NCBI RefSeq assembly: GCF_000374825.1
Contig: NZ_KB895403.1
Coordinates: 1-32,467 of the forward strand
DNA: 32,467 bases
Direction: 5' to 3'
From: Paenibacillus sanguinis 2301083 = DSM 16941
GTDB lineage: Bacteria; Bacillota; Bacilli; Paenibacillales; Paenibacillaceae
How positions within the stretch are numbered: the first letter of the stretch is position 1; each line of letters begins with the position of its first letter. The position numbers were made by a program, and so were the translations under genes. Shown here piece after piece: positions 10,150-17,984 of this stretch. Below the pieces are notes generated by a model. It did not search any database and had not been told where the DNA came from. It saw only the letters and a list, made by a program, of their open reading frames with translations.

Positions 10150-10275
10150 AAAAAAAGCCTCCGTAGAATCACGAAGGCTCGATATACATCACACGCAGTA
10201 AAACTGCCATATAGACGTTCTATCACAACACCTCGGTAGGAAATTAAGCTTGCGCACCTACTGTCTACGGTAAGC
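10150..10275 (-). ncRNA. L10 ribosomal protein leader with attenuator
   Basis: The 5' UTR of rplJ contains the segments ACCGTAGACAGTAGGTGC, CAAGCTTAATTTCCTACCGA and AACGTCTATATGG in the order seen in Firmicute L10 leaders (Rfam L10_leader). It ends in an intrinsic terminator: AGCCTTCG/CGGAGGCT (10156-10163 with 10172-10179) followed by a T run (complement of 10150-10155). In this family L10, or its complex with L12, binds the leader and promotes premature termination, matching stalk-protein supply to rRNA. The upstream boundary is approximate. Confidence 0.85.
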
Positions 10276-10314
10276 ATATTCTTATTTAAGTCTCACATGA
10301 AAAACAACTTTTAC

Positions 10315-10344
10315 AGTATACCAAGGGAAAACCCTGGATGTCAA
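10315..10344 (-). promoter_or_regulatory. Sigma-A-type promoter for rplJ-rplL
   Basis: On the minus strand, a perfect -35 TTGACA (complement of 10339-10344) is separated by 18 bp from TATACT (complement of 10315-10320). The spacer itself is an imperfect inverted repeat (CCAGGG-TTTT-CCCTTGG). It starts 32 bp after the rplA stop, with no terminator evident between. rplJ is therefore probably fed both by readthrough from rplK-rplA and by this promoter. Confidence 0.8.
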
Positions 10345-10375
10345 TCCCTTTTCTCTCGAAAGATAGAAGAGGATC

Positions 10376-11068
10376 TTATCTGTAAGAAGCTGCATTTACG
10401 CGAGCGCTAGGGCCCATGGTCGAAGAAATCGCAATATTCTTCAAGTATACGCCTTTGGCAGCAGCCGGTTTAGCCCGGTTCAATGCGTCAACGAGAGCCT
10501 TAAGGTTCTCGTTCAATTGCTCTTCAGTAAAGGATACTTTACCGATTGGCGCATGAATTTGACCTGCTTTATCCAAGCGATACTCGATTTTACCTGCTTT
10601 GATTTCTTGAACGGCTTTAGCTACGTCAAACGTAACTGTACCTGCTTTCGGGTTAGGCATAAGACCTTTACCCCCGAGCAAACGACCGAGTTTACCAACT
10701 TCACTCATCATGTCCGGTGTAGCTACGCACACATCAAACTCGAACCAGCCTTGTTGGATTTTGTTAATCATGTCCTGATCGCCTACATAGTCAGCTCCGG
10801 CCGCTTCCGCTTCCTTCACCTTATCGCCTTTGGCAAATACCAGAACACGTTGTGTTTTACCAGTGCCGTGCGGCAGAACAACTACGCCACGAACAGCTTG
10901 GTCTTGTTTACGAGGGTCTACACCCAAACGAACTGCTGCTTCAACGGTTTCGTCGAATTTAGCACTCGCTGCCTTCTTTACCAGCCCAACGGCTTCAGCA
11001 GGCTCATATGTTGCTTCGCTGTCGATCAGCTTAGCAGCTTCAAGGTATTTTTTACCGTGTTTAGCCAT
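10376..11068 (-). CDS. rplA: 50S ribosomal protein L1
   Basis: L1 (230 residues) forms the mobile L1 stalk of the 50S subunit, helps eject deacylated tRNA, and acts as a translational repressor of its own operon. Family segments visible include [53 protein letters not shown] (the highly conserved RNA-contact region) and the C-terminal [19 protein letters not shown]. The gene is full length. GAAGGAGG precedes the ATG. The gene follows rplK after 126 bp, and that gap contains an L1-binding-like hairpin next to the Shine-Dalgarno. Confidence 0.98.
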   Translation of the reverse strand: MAKHGKKYLEAAKLIDSEATYEPAEAVGLVKKAASAKFDETVEAAVRLGVDPRKQDQAVRGVVVLPHGTGKTQRVLVFAKGDKVKEAEAAGADYVGDQDMINKIQQGWFEFDVCVATPDMMSEVGKLGRLLGGKGLMPNPKAGTVTFDVAKAVQEIKAGKIEYRLDKAGQIHAPIGKVSFTEEQLNENLKALVDALNRAKPAAAKGVYLKNIAISSTMGPSARVNAASYR

Positions 11069-11085
11069 TAAATTCGTCCTCCTTC

Positions 11086-11111
11086 GTGGTATTAGCGGAA
11101 ATTCCTCCCAC
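11086..11111 (-). promoter_or_regulatory. L1-binding-like RNA element before rplA
   Basis: On the minus strand the motif is GTGGGAGG, then AATTT, CCG, CTAA and TACCAC. The flanking GTGG and CCAC can pair, enclosing an asymmetric purine-rich internal loop, as in the 23S rRNA L1-binding site and known L1 mRNA operators. The GAAGGAGG Shine-Dalgarno follows directly, so L1 binding could block translation. A matching element lies before rplK. Confidence 0.6.
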
Positions 11112-11194
11112 TTTGAAGATGAACTCTATGTCGACGCATTAACGCCTCATAGCCATTCATCAAGGGGTAGATTCACTCCACCCTTGCTCCAAGA

Positions 11195-11620
11195 TTAGTC
11201 TTGGATTGTGATGCCCATACTGCGAGCAGTACCTTCAACCATACGCATAGCCGCTTCAACAGAAGCTGCGTTAAGGTCAGGCATTTTTTGCTCCGCGATT
11301 TGACGAACAGTGTCGCGATTCACGGTAGCTACTTTCTTCTTGTTCGGTTCGCCGGAACCTTTCTCGATCTTCGCTGCTACGCGAAGCAGAACGGCTGCCG
11401 GTGGAGTTTTGGTGATGAACGTAAAGGAACGGTCTTCAAACACCGAAATTTCAACCGGGATAATCAAACCTGCTTGATCGGCGGTACGTGCGTTGAATTC
11501 CTTACAGAATGCCATGATGTTGACACCCGCTTGACCCAGCGCCGGACCTACCGGAGGTGCAGGGTTCGCTTTACCTGCAGGAATTTGCAGTTTTACCACT
11601 TTGATAACTTTTTTCGCCAT
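11195..11620 (-). CDS. rplK: 50S ribosomal protein L11
   Basis: L11 (141 residues) binds the GTPase-associated centre of 23S rRNA with L10, and in bacteria it is needed for RelA-type stringent signalling. The conserved N-terminal [20 protein letters not shown] and [13 protein letters not shown], and the C-terminal RNA-binding domain ([30 protein letters not shown]), are complete. The ATG at 11620 is used because GGCAAGGAGG sits a few bases upstream and the protein then starts [12 protein letters not shown]. An in-frame ATG at 11674 would absorb the Shine-Dalgarno and the L1-like element. It is the first gene of rplK-rplA and follows nusG by 116 bp. Confidence 0.98.
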   Translation of the reverse strand: MAKKVIKVVKLQIPAGKANPAPPVGPALGQAGVNIMAFCKEFNARTADQAGLIIPVEISVFEDRSFTFITKTPPAAVLLRVAAKIEKGSGEPNKKKVATVNRDTVRQIAEQKMPDLNAASVEAAMRMVEGTARSMGITIQD

Positions 11621-11644
11621 GTAAAACACCTCCTTGCCCAAATT

Positions 11645-11674
11645 GTGGTAGACGGAACCTGTGGCCCCTCCCAC
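11645..11674 (-). promoter_or_regulatory. L1-binding-like RNA element before rplK
   Basis: On the minus strand, GTGGGAGG, a GGCCACAGGTT insert, CCG, TC and TACCAC. The outer GTGG/CCAC pair and the same internal-loop sequences occur as in the element before rplA, but with a longer apical part. The Shine-Dalgarno CAAGGAGG follows 10 bases later. This is the likely L1 autoregulation site for the operon, inferred from motif similarity. Confidence 0.6.
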
Positions 11675-11736
11675 TTAAACCCTAAGAAACCTTTAGAAGC
11701 AGCTCAAACAATCAATCTGATTTTTCGAGCAATTTC

Positions 11737-12270
11737 TTATATTTTTTCCACTTGAGTGTAATCCAGTTCAAGCGGGGTTTCTCGTCCAAACATGTTGACG
11801 TGAACCTTGACCTTGCTCTTGTCTGTCAAAATTTCCTCGATCGAGCCGACGAAATCGGCAAACGGGCCAACCTTGATGCGTACGGATTCCTTGAGCTCGA
11901 ATTCAATCACCGGCTTCGGCTCTTCCATACCCATATGCGCCAAAATTTGCTCCACTTCTTCAGGAAGCAAAGGCGTAGGCTTGGAACCGGAGCCCGTGGA
12001 GCCAACAAACCCGGTAACCCCCGGCGTATTGCGAACAACATACCAAGAGTCGTCGGTTTGGATCATTTCCACCAAGACATAACCGGGGTAAACTTTACGC
12101 ATGACGGTCTTCTTCTTACCGTCCTTGTTTACCACTTCTTCTTCCATAGGAACAAGAACGCGGAATATCTTGTCTTCCATGCCCATGGACTCGACGCGCT
12201 TTTCCAAATTGGCTTTGACTTTGTTCTCATACCCGGAATAGGTATGAACGACATACCATCTTTTTTCCAT
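11737..12270 (-). CDS. nusG: Transcription termination/antitermination factor NusG
   Basis: A 177-residue transcription elongation factor with an N-terminal NGN domain (MEKRWYVVHTYSGYENKVK, and the RNA-polymerase-binding VYPGYVLVEM and VRNTPGVTGFVG segments) and a C-terminal KOW domain (VGPFADFVGSIEEILTDKSK, roughly residues 135-163). It binds the beta' clamp helices; in Bacilli it also stimulates sequence-specific pausing. The start at 12270 is preceded by TTAGGTGG at seven bases and matches homologues. An in-frame start at 12342 overlaps secE and adds 24 unrelated residues. The gene is 23 bp after secE. Confidence 0.98.
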   Translation of the reverse strand: MEKRWYVVHTYSGYENKVKANLEKRVESMGMEDKIFRVLVPMEEEVVNKDGKKKTVMRKVYPGYVLVEMIQTDDSWYVVRNTPGVTGFVGSTGSGSKPTPLLPEEVEQILAHMGMEEPKPVIEFELKESVRIKVGPFADFVGSIEEILTDKSKVKVHVNMFGRETPLELDYTQVEKI

Positions 12271-12293
12271 ATCAAGCCACCTAAGGACCCTTC

Positions 12294-12485
12294 TTAAATT
12301 ATCGCTTCGATCACAGCAGAGATGCCAATGTCCAGAACCCAAAAATAAATCGCGACAACGGTAATTGTACCCAGCACAATCAGCGTGTAATTAGTCAGCT
12401 CTTTACGATTAGGCCAGCGAACCTTTTTAAGCTCAGCCCAGCTCTCAGAGAAAAAAGAAAACAACGACTTGAAGCTACGTTTCAC
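12294..12485 (-). CDS. secE: Preprotein translocase subunit SecE
   Basis: The 63-residue short form of SecE, the essential clamp of the SecYEG channel. It has a single membrane helix (about residues 34-60, TLIVLGTITVVAIYFWVLDIG), preceded by the conserved amphipathic segment WAELKKVRWPNRKEL. The start is GTG at 12485, preceded by GGAGGTG at about seven bases. It lies 21 bp after rpmG and 23 bp before nusG in the conserved rpmG-secE-nusG order. Confidence 0.97.
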   Translation of the reverse strand: MKRSFKSLFSFFSESWAELKKVRWPNRKELTNYTLIVLGTITVVAIYFWVLDIGISAVIEAII

Positions 12486-12506
12486 GCGCGATTACACCTC
12501 CAAAGA

Positions 12507-12656
12507 CTATCTGGTTTCGCGATGAGGAACTTGCTCGTTACAGAACTTGCAAAATTTCTTCATCTCCATGCGGTCGGGGTGGTTACGCTTGTTTTTCGTT
12601 GTCGTGTAGTTTCTTTGTTTGCAGTTCGTACAAGCCAACGTAATGATTACCCGCAT
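12507..12656 (-). CDS. rpmG: 50S ribosomal protein L33 (zinc-binding type)
   Basis: A 49-residue L33 with all four zinc-ligand cysteines (C9, C12, C36, C39, in CTNC and CKFC). It is therefore the zinc-containing C+ form rather than the zinc-free paralogue that Bacilli induce under zinc starvation. The ATG at 12656 follows GGGAGGTG. An in-frame ATG at 12737 would lie only about 15 bases from the promoter's expected start site and is not supported. First gene of rpmG-secE-nusG. In B. subtilis the gene at this position is rpmGB. Confidence 0.95.
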   Translation of the reverse strand: MRVIITLACTNCKQRNYTTTKNKRNHPDRMEMKKFCKFCNEQVPHRETR

Positions 12657-12758
12657 GATGTGCACCTCCCGAAGACATTCTAAATGAGCGTCTCTATATT
12701 GACCTAAGCCTCTGTGTTCACCTAAAAAAGAGAACACAAAATTAGGCCTACCTAAAAC

Positions 12759-12787
12759 ACTTTATCATATGGGTTCCACCGTGTCAA
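12759..12787 (-). promoter_or_regulatory. Sigma-A-type promoter for rpmG-secE-nusG
   Basis: On the minus strand, a perfect -35 TTGACA (complement of 12782-12787), a 17-bp spacer and -10 TAAAGT (complement of 12759-12764). The predicted start near 12751 leaves a leader of about 95 nt before rpmG. No terminator separates these genes from rplK-rplA. Confidence 0.75.
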
Positions 12788-12830
12788 CGAAACATCATAT
12801 CTACTCTTCGATTAATTATAGTATAACTCA

Positions 12831-12947
12831 CTATTTTGGAAGATAAACCCGCAAGACTGACAATAGCTGCTGCTTATGTAAAGAGAGACCTCTTACCCCA
12901 TCCCCGGCCAGCGCTTGCTCCAAGCGAGTTTCAGCCATTCTCGCCAT
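12831..12947 (-). CDS. Candidate 38-aa small ORF between sigH and rpmG
   Basis: An ATG at 12947 is preceded at seven bases by AGGGGTG. The frame encodes 38 residues, beginning MARMAETRLEQALAGDG and ending LLSVLRVYLPK, with a basic, potentially amphipathic C-terminal half. It contains a CGCTTG-gag-CAAGCG hairpin. It lies directly behind the sigH terminator and ahead of the rpmG promoter, with no promoter of its own visible, so it would depend on readthrough. I do not recognise it. It could equally be chance. It is called only because of the good ribosome-binding site. Confidence 0.25.
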   Translation of the reverse strand: MARMAETRLEQALAGDGVRGLSLHKQQLLSVLRVYLPK

Positions 12948-12972
12948 GTAGTTGCACCCCTAGAAAAGTGGT

Positions 12973-13004
12973 AAAAAAAGGGCGGCCTATTAGCAGGCCA
13001 ACCC
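12973..13004 (-). terminator. Intrinsic terminator after sigH
   Basis: On the minus strand, GGG-TT-GGCCT-gctaat-AGGCC-G-CCC forms a stem with one internal loop, followed by seven T residues (complement of 12973-12979). It begins 19 bases after the sigH stop. Confidence 0.85.
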
Positions 13005-13022
13005 GGTCATTCGAGCTGATAT

Positions 13023-13682
13023 TTAAATACTGCTGCTGCCATCTCGCACTTCCAGATAGCGTTCCAGCTTGCGTTTTACCCGCTGCAAGGCATTATCAAT
13101 CGACTTTACATGGCGACTCAAGTCCACCGCAATTTCCTGGTATGAGCGTCCATCCAGGTACAGCATCAGAACCTTTCGCTCCAGATCGCTGAGAATCTCG
13201 GACATTTTGTCCTCAAGCCCCGTAAATTCCTCCTGGTTAATGATCAGCTCTTCCGGGTCACTCACTTGGGTGCCACAGATGACATCAAGCAATGTCCGGT
13301 CGGAATCCTCATCGTAAATCGGCTTGTCCAGAGATACATAGGAATTAAGCGGAATATGCTTTTGCCTTGTCGCCGTCTTGATCGCGGTAATGATCTGTCT
13401 GGTTATGCAAAGCTCGGCAAAGGCCTTGAAGGATGATTGCTTGTCCCCCCGAAAGTCTCGGATCGATTTATAAAGACCGATCATGCCCTCCTGAATAATA
13501 TCCTCTCGATCCGCACCGATCAGGAAGTAGGATCTGGCTTTGGCGCGCACAAAACTGCGATATTTGTTGATTAGGTATTCCAGTGCTTCACTATCACCCT
13601 GGCGAACCGCTTCGACAATATCTTCGTCATTTTGGATCTCATAGTCAAACCTTACCCATAATTCGAGTTTGACACTCACCAT
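13023..13682 (-). CDS. sigH: RNA polymerase sigma-H factor
   Basis: A 219-residue sigma-70-family factor directing transition-state, competence and early sporulation genes in Bacilli. Region 2 is visible as ALEYLINKYRSFVRAKARSY and ADREDIIQEGMIGLYKSIRD (core binding and -10 recognition). Region 4 contains the helix-turn-helix YQEIAVDLSRHVKSIDNALQ near the C-terminus. Length matches B. subtilis SigH. The ATG at 13682 is preceded by GGAGGG at five bases; an in-frame start at 13706 would swallow the Shine-Dalgarno. It has its own promoter and terminator and is therefore probably monocistronic, although in the conserved neighbourhood between rae1 and rpmG. Confidence 0.95.
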   Translation of the reverse strand: MVSVKLELWVRFDYEIQNDEDIVEAVRQGDSEALEYLINKYRSFVRAKARSYFLIGADREDIIQEGMIGLYKSIRDFRGDKQSSFKAFAELCITRQIITAIKTATRQKHIPLNSYVSLDKPIYDEDSDRTLLDVICGTQVSDPEELIINQEEFTGLEDKMSEILSDLERKVLMLYLDGRSYQEIAVDLSRHVKSIDNALQRVKRKLERYLEVRDGSSSI

Positions 13683-13738
13683 TAAATCCCTCCGGCTGCA
13701 ACGCACCGTACTCCGTCACTCAGTCAAGTAATACGAAC

Positions 13739-13768
13739 AGTATATATGAAGCTGCATATTAGCGTCAA
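13739..13768 (-). promoter_or_regulatory. Sigma-A-type promoter for sigH
   Basis: On the minus strand, TTGACG (complement of 13763-13768), 18 bp, TATACT (complement of 13739-13744). The expected start lies about 50 bp before the sigH ATG. In B. subtilis sigH transcription is repressed by AbrB; no AbrB consensus could be judged by eye. Confidence 0.75.
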
Positions 13769-13898
13769 CCGCAAAAGTACCAAAAGATGTAAAGACAAGC
13801 TTTGTCAAGGGCATTTAGGAGGAGTCTAAGAGATTAACCTATTTTTGTGAGTTTCAAATCATTGGTTAAAAAGATATGTTCATTGCTTCAAAATATAT

Positions 13899-13918
13899 GT
13901 TCAAAAAGTCAGGTTTTC
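13899..13918. repeat. 20-bp remnant of a dispersed repeat (left-end type)
   Basis: GTTCAAAAAGTCAGGTTTTC matches the left end of the ~160-bp repeat at 19920 in 19 of 20 positions. It lies four bp beyond the rae1 stop codon. It looks like a decayed or truncated copy of that element. Confidence 0.6.
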
Positions 13919-13922
13919 AGCA

Positions 13923-14444
13923 CTATTGTCTTCGCCAGCGTTCGAGGAACTGCCGCTGTTCCGGACTCAGCTTCGAGTCCAGGGTATTACGGCTGGAGGT
14001 CTCGCTCCGCTTGGCGATTTGGGCTTGGATTTCTTTCTCGCTTTGCTCCACCTGAATCAGCAATTCGCGAGCAGAAATACGTAAAGCCCCTTGGCCGAAA
14101 ATCACATGCTGTTCTACCATATCGCTGGTAGCAACGTAAATCTGGCGTCTTCGGTGGCTGAGCTCGCTGACCAAGCGTTCGATGCACTCGTCCGCTGTCT
14201 CCTTCTCCTTGGTGAAGACCATCTCCACCTTATTCTGAGTGTAGGATTTGCCCAGTCCCGGTACCCGGTAGGCATCAAAAACGACGATAATCTTCCTGCC
14301 GGAAAAGGCCTGGTAATCGGCCAGGCGCTCCAGCAGCCGGTCTCGCGCCTCCTGCAAATTCCGCTGAGACAATTCGAACAGCTCGGGCCACCCGCCAATC
14401 ATATTGTATCCATCTACCAAAAGCACATCGCGCACATCGCGCAT
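13923..14444 (-). CDS. rae1: NYN-domain ribosome-associated endoribonuclease Rae1 (YacP)
   Basis: A 173-residue YacP/NYN (PIN-like) nuclease. In B. subtilis, Rae1 enters the ribosomal A site and cleaves translated mRNA. The fold's acidic active-site motifs are visible: LLVDGYNMIGGWPEL (first Asp near residue 11), KIIVVFDAYRVPG, the ETADECIERLV segment, and ATSDMVEQ with the distal Asp. The C-terminal third is charged and likely helical (VEQSEKEIQAQIAKR). The ATG at 14444 lies five bp after the rlmB stop, with GAAGG upstream, so it is translationally close to rlmB. It is the last gene of the cysE-cysS-mrnC-rlmB-rae1 string. Confidence 0.9.
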   Translation of the reverse strand: MRDVRDVLLVDGYNMIGGWPELFELSQRNLQEARDRLLERLADYQAFSGRKIIVVFDAYRVPGLGKSYTQNKVEMVFTKEKETADECIERLVSELSHRRRQIYVATSDMVEQHVIFGQGALRISARELLIQVEQSEKEIQAQIAKRSETSSRNTLDSKLSPEQRQFLERWRRQ

Positions 14445-14449
14445 GGCCT

Positions 14450-15202
14450 TTATCCTTCAGCGCGTCGTCTGCGCAGTGCTTCATACATAATGACCCCTGC
14501 GGCTACCGAAGCGTTCAGAGAATTCAATCGGCCATTCATCGGCAGCTTTAACAGCAGATCGCAGGTCTCTCTTACCAAGCGGCCCATGCCCTTATTCTCA
14601 TTGCCAATGACGATGGCTACCGGTCCTGTCAACACATTTCCGCCCTGGTACATCTCCTGCTTGGCAGCCACATCCGTACCCACAATCCATATCCCGGCTT
14701 CCTTCAAGCGTTCCATCGTCTGTACCAGATTGGTCACCCGCGCCACAGGAACATACTCCACTGCCCCCGCCGAGGTCTTGGACACCGTTGCAGTAACAGC
14801 GGCAGAACGACGCTTCGGAATGATAACACCGTGTACTCCCGTGCACTCCGCTGTACGCAATATCGAGCCCAGATTATGCGGGTCCTCGATCTCATCCAAA
14901 ATCAGCAGGAACGGCGCTTCATCGCTCTCCTTCGCCTTGGCCAGCAAATCGTCCACCTCGGCATAGGCATAAGGAGCAACCTGGGCCACGACACCTTGAT
15001 GCTGCAAGCCCGGGGCCAACTGATCCAGCTTCCTCTTATCCACGAACTGCACCACAATGCCATGCTTCTTCGCTTCGGCCACAATCGGCTGAGTCAGGTG
15101 CTTCTGCGCCCCCTCAGCCACCCATATTTTATTGATGGTTCGTCCGGCATTCAGCGCTTCAAGCAGCGAATGCTTACCGCCAATCCATTCTTGTTCCTCC
15201 AT
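14450..15202 (-). CDS. rlmB: 23S rRNA 2'-O-methyltransferase, SpoU family (RlmB/YacO)
   Basis: A 250-residue SPOUT-class methyltransferase; E. coli RlmB methylates G2251 in the 23S P loop. An N-terminal substrate-binding domain (WIGGKHSLLEALNAGRTINK, residues about 5-75) precedes the knotted catalytic domain with SpoU motif 1 (LDEIEDPHNLGSILRTAE), motif 2 (VAIVIGNENKGM) and motif 3 (LPMNGRLNSLNASVAAGVIM). The start at 15202 follows AGGAGG at six bases; an in-frame ATG at 15226 lies before this Shine-Dalgarno. In Bacilli the target assignment is by homology. It lies 54 bp after mrnC. Confidence 0.93.
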   Translation of the reverse strand: MEEQEWIGGKHSLLEALNAGRTINKIWVAEGAQKHLTQPIVAEAKKHGIVVQFVDKRKLDQLAPGLQHQGVVAQVAPYAYAEVDDLLAKAKESDEAPFLLILDEIEDPHNLGSILRTAECTGVHGVIIPKRRSAAVTATVSKTSAGAVEYVPVARVTNLVQTMERLKEAGIWIVGTDVAAKQEMYQGGNVLTGPVAIVIGNENKGMGRLVRETCDLLLKLPMNGRLNSLNASVAAGVIMYEALRRRRAEG

Positions 15203-15256
15203 GTAAGTCCTCCTGAGGAGCTTCACTCTGCTTCATGCTCCAATTATAATATATTG

Positions 15257-15847
15257 CTACGATTTGCGATTATCCTCCAAATGAGCGAAGCCTTGCGCAA
15301 TCAACAAACGAAGCCGGTCATGCTGCCCGTTGTAATAAAGAAAGCCGATCAGGCTTTCAAAGGCCGTCGCCTGACGATAGTCCTGCACACTGGCATTCTT
15401 GGGTATGGTGCCCGATTTGGCGTTGCGCCCCTGGCGCACGACATCCTTCTCGGCTTCCGTGAGCAGCGGCTCCACCAAGGCCAGCAATTGCGCTTGCGCC
15501 TTGGCCGAGACATACTTCGTTGACTCGCCATGCAGATGATGGGGCCGCAGGTTCAGGCGGGCCATCACGTGCTGACGCACGGCTACCTCATACACGGCGT
15601 CGCCGATGTAGGCAAGCGCAAGCGGAGGCAGAAGCCGCGCCGGCTTGGAGGGCGCGTCGGGGAACCAAAGCGGCGACAAGGCACCCGGCTCCGGCGTATT
15701 CTCGCCGCCGCTGGCTGGCGAGCTGCCGCCAGCAGCGGCTTCCAGCGCCAGCAGGCCGCCTTCTGCCTGCTGGCTGGCTTCTGCGGGCTGACTGGCTGCA
15801 GGTACTCCGCTGCTGTCCCGGTTAGGCCCGCTCATTTGCGCCGCCAT
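15257..15847 (-). CDS. mrnC: Mini-ribonuclease 3 with long N-terminal extension
   Basis: Mini-RNase III is a dsRBD-less RNase III catalytic domain that matures the ends of 23S rRNA. The RNase III signature LALAYIGDAVYEVAVR places the catalytic Asp at D83, whereas B. subtilis MrnC has it at D23. RQGRNAKSGTIPKN and YRQATAFESLIGFLYY complete the domain. The extra 60 or so residues are low-complexity (Ala, Ser, Gly, Pro, Gln, Glu; for example EGGLLALEAAAGGSSPASGG) and GC-rich. The ATG at 15847 has AAGG at six bases and overlaps the cysS end by 16 bp. An alternative ATG at 15835 overlaps the cysS stop as ATGA. Even that start leaves about 56 extra residues. Confidence 0.9.
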   Translation of the reverse strand: MAAQMSGPNRDSSGVPAASQPAEASQQAEGGLLALEAAAGGSSPASGGENTPEPGALSPLWFPDAPSKPARLLPPLALAYIGDAVYEVAVRQHVMARLNLRPHHLHGESTKYVSAKAQAQLLALVEPLLTEAEKDVVRQGRNAKSGTIPKNASVQDYRQATAFESLIGFLYYNGQHDRLRLLIAQGFAHLEDNRKS

Positions 15848-17238
15848 CTCATACCTTGCGGCGTATCCTCAAGCACGATGCCGCGCTCATCGAGCAGATC
15901 GCGGATCTCATCGGCGCGAGCCCAATTCTTGGCCTTGCGCGCTTCGTTCCGTTCGGCAATCAGCGCCTCGATCTCCTCATTGGGCAGTTCTGTTTCGGGT
16001 GGCAAGGCAATCCGGAGCACACTGTTCATTTCCTCAAACAGCGCGAGTGCTGCTTCAAGCTCACCCCGGCTGACTACGGGCTGTTGCAGCAGCGTGTTCA
16101 CTTCACTCACCCACTCGAAGACCGCCGTAATGGCATCCGGTGTGTTGAAGTCGTCCTGCATTTTCGCATGGAACAACTTGCGTACCGTCTCCATCTTGGC
16201 CTGCCATTCCGGCGTCGCCTGCTCACCGCCGCTCTGGAAGGCAGCACCAAGACGATGGCGCAGATTGTTCACTGCATTACTGATTCGCTCCACGCTCCGC
16301 TCCGCCTGCTGCATGATCTCCTCGGTAAAATTCAGCGGATTGCGGTAGTGAGTTGATAACATAAAATAGCGAATGGCTTCCAGCTTATACCGGGTACGCA
16401 AATCCTTGACCAGAATACCATTGCCAAGCGACTTCGACATCTTCTCCCCGCCGATATTAATATACCCGTTGTGCATCCAGTAGTTGGCCAGCGGCTTGCC
16501 GGTAACCGCCTCGGATTGAGCCACCTCACACTCATGGTGCGGGAACTGCAAGTCCTGGCCCCCGCCATGGATATCCAAAGTGTCCCCCAGCAATTGCCGG
16601 GACATCGCCGAGCATTCGATATGCCAGCCCGGCCGCCCTTCTCCCCAAGGGCTGCTCCAGTGAATCTCACCGGGTTTGGCCGCTTTCCATAGCACGAAAT
16701 CCTCCGGACTTTCCTTGCGATCATCAACATCAATGCGAATACCAAATTGCAGCTCGCCGATATTTTGACCGGATAACTTGCCATATTCGGAGAATTTGTG
16801 AGTACGGTAAAATACATCTCCTCCGCGCTCGTAAGCATATCCCTTTTGCTCCAGGTCACGGATAAAATCGATAATCACATTCATATTATCCGTCACCCGC
16901 GGATTAGCGGTAGCACGAGGAATTCCAAGCCCATCCAAATCCTCATAATACGCCTGAATGAACATCTCGGCCACCTCGGGAACCGTTGTATTCATCTCTT
17001 CCGCCTTGCGAATCAATTTATCATCGACATCCGTAAAGTTAACCACATAATTCACTTTGTATTGTAGATTCTCCAAATAGCTGCGGACCACGTCAAAGAA
17101 AATCATAGGCCGTGCATTCCCGATATGGATATACCCGTAAACCGTCGGCCCGCAGACGTACATATTCACTTCCCCCGGGTTCAGACTGACAAACTCTTCC
17201 TTCTTGCGGGTAAGGGTGTTATAGATATTTAATGCCAT
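15832..17238 (-). CDS. cysS: Cysteinyl-tRNA synthetase
   Basis: A class I aminoacyl-tRNA synthetase, 468 residues, charging tRNA-Cys. The HIGH-type signature is HIGN (38-41) and the KMSKS loop is intact (266-270). The zinc ligands that select the cysteine thiol are visible as C29, C209 and H234, with nearby C237. The anticodon-binding helical C-terminal domain ends PQGMRWRRK. It is downstream of cysE and under the same Cys T-box leader, coupling cysteine synthesis and its charging to the tRNA-Cys aminoacylation state. Its 3' end overlaps mrnC. Confidence 0.97.
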   Translation of the reverse strand: MALNIYNTLTRKKEEFVSLNPGEVNMYVCGPTVYGYIHIGNARPMIFFDVVRSYLENLQYKVNYVVNFTDVDDKLIRKAEEMNTTVPEVAEMFIQAYYEDLDGLGIPRATANPRVTDNMNVIIDFIRDLEQKGYAYERGGDVFYRTHKFSEYGKLSGQNIGELQFGIRIDVDDRKESPEDFVLWKAAKPGEIHWSSPWGEGRPGWHIECSAMSRQLLGDTLDIHGGGQDLQFPHHECEVAQSEAVTGKPLANYWMHNGYINIGGEKMSKSLGNGILVKDLRTRYKLEAIRYFMLSTHYRNPLNFTEEIMQQAERSVERISNAVNNLRHRLGAAFQSGGEQATPEWQAKMETVRKLFHAKMQDDFNTPDAITAVFEWVSEVNTLLQQPVVSRGELEAALALFEEMNSVLRIALPPETELPNEEIEALIAERNEARKAKNWARADEIRDLLDERGIVLEDTPQGMRWRRK

Positions 17239-17292
17239 AAATTAATGTTCCTTTCAGTGTAAATTTCAAGAGTCTTCACCGGCTATGCCTTT

Positions 17293-17952
17293 TTATTTCT
17301 CGCTGGGAGCTTCCTTGCGAAGCCGCTGATTCAATTCCAGGATTTCGTTACGTAACTGCTCGATTTCACGATGCATCTCGCGCATCGTATCGACCACGGG
17401 ATCGGGCAGTTGATGATCGAGCCGATCCAGACGCTTGCCATGCTGGCGCACGACTTTGCCCGGAATGCCAACCACGGTACTCCCCGCGGGCACCTCCTTC
17501 AGTACAACCGAATTGGCCCCGATATTGGCCTGGTCGCCAATTTTGAACGAGCCAAGCACCTTGGCTCCAGAACCAATCACCACATTATCGCCGACGGTCG
17601 GATGACGCTTCCCCTTTTCTTTTCCGCTGCCGCCAAGCGTGACTCCCTGATAGATAACCACATCATCGCCTATTTCGCAAGTTTCCCCGATCACGACCCC
17701 CATGCCGTGGTCGATGAACAAGCGATTGCCGATTTGCGCCCCCGGATGAATCTCGATGCCCGTCATAAAGCGGCTGGCCTGTGAAATCATGCGTGCAATC
17801 GTAAACCAGCGCCGACGATAAAAGAAATGCGCAATCCGGTGGTTCCAAATGGCATGCAGGCCGGAATAGGTGAAAATTACCTCAAACCAGCTTCTGGCCG
17901 CCGGGTCATTGTCAAAGACGGCCTGAATATCGGATTTGATCGTTTTAAACAT
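17293..17952 (-). CDS. cysE: Serine O-acetyltransferase
   Basis: Converts L-serine and acetyl-CoA to O-acetylserine, the committed step of cysteine synthesis. 219 residues. A helical N-terminal region ([20 protein letters not shown]) is followed by a left-handed beta-helix of hexapeptide repeats ([20 protein letters not shown] through [20 protein letters not shown]). The active-site [11 protein letters not shown] and the acetyl-CoA-binding [17 protein letters not shown] are present. A charged C-terminal coiled segment ([20 protein letters not shown]) extends beyond the catalytic part. The ATG at 17952 is preceded by AAGGTGGGGGAG. It is controlled by the T-box leader directly upstream. Confidence 0.96.
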   Translation of the reverse strand: MFKTIKSDIQAVFDNDPAARSWFEVIFTYSGLHAIWNHRIAHFFYRRRWFTIARMISQASRFMTGIEIHPGAQIGNRLFIDHGMGVVIGETCEIGDDVVIYQGVTLGGSGKEKGKRHPTVGDNVVIGSGAKVLGSFKIGDQANIGANSVVLKEVPAGSTVVGIPGKVVRQHGKRLDRLDHQLPDPVVDTMREMHREIEQLRNEILELNQRLRKEAPSEK

Positions 17953-17984
17953 CGTCTCCCCCACCTTCTTGCCCGCCTTCATTC

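Noticed and set aside
14091..14966. 291-codon plus-strand open frame across rae1 and rlmB
   Set aside because: Spans two confident minus-strand genes; the composition is that of antisense translation.
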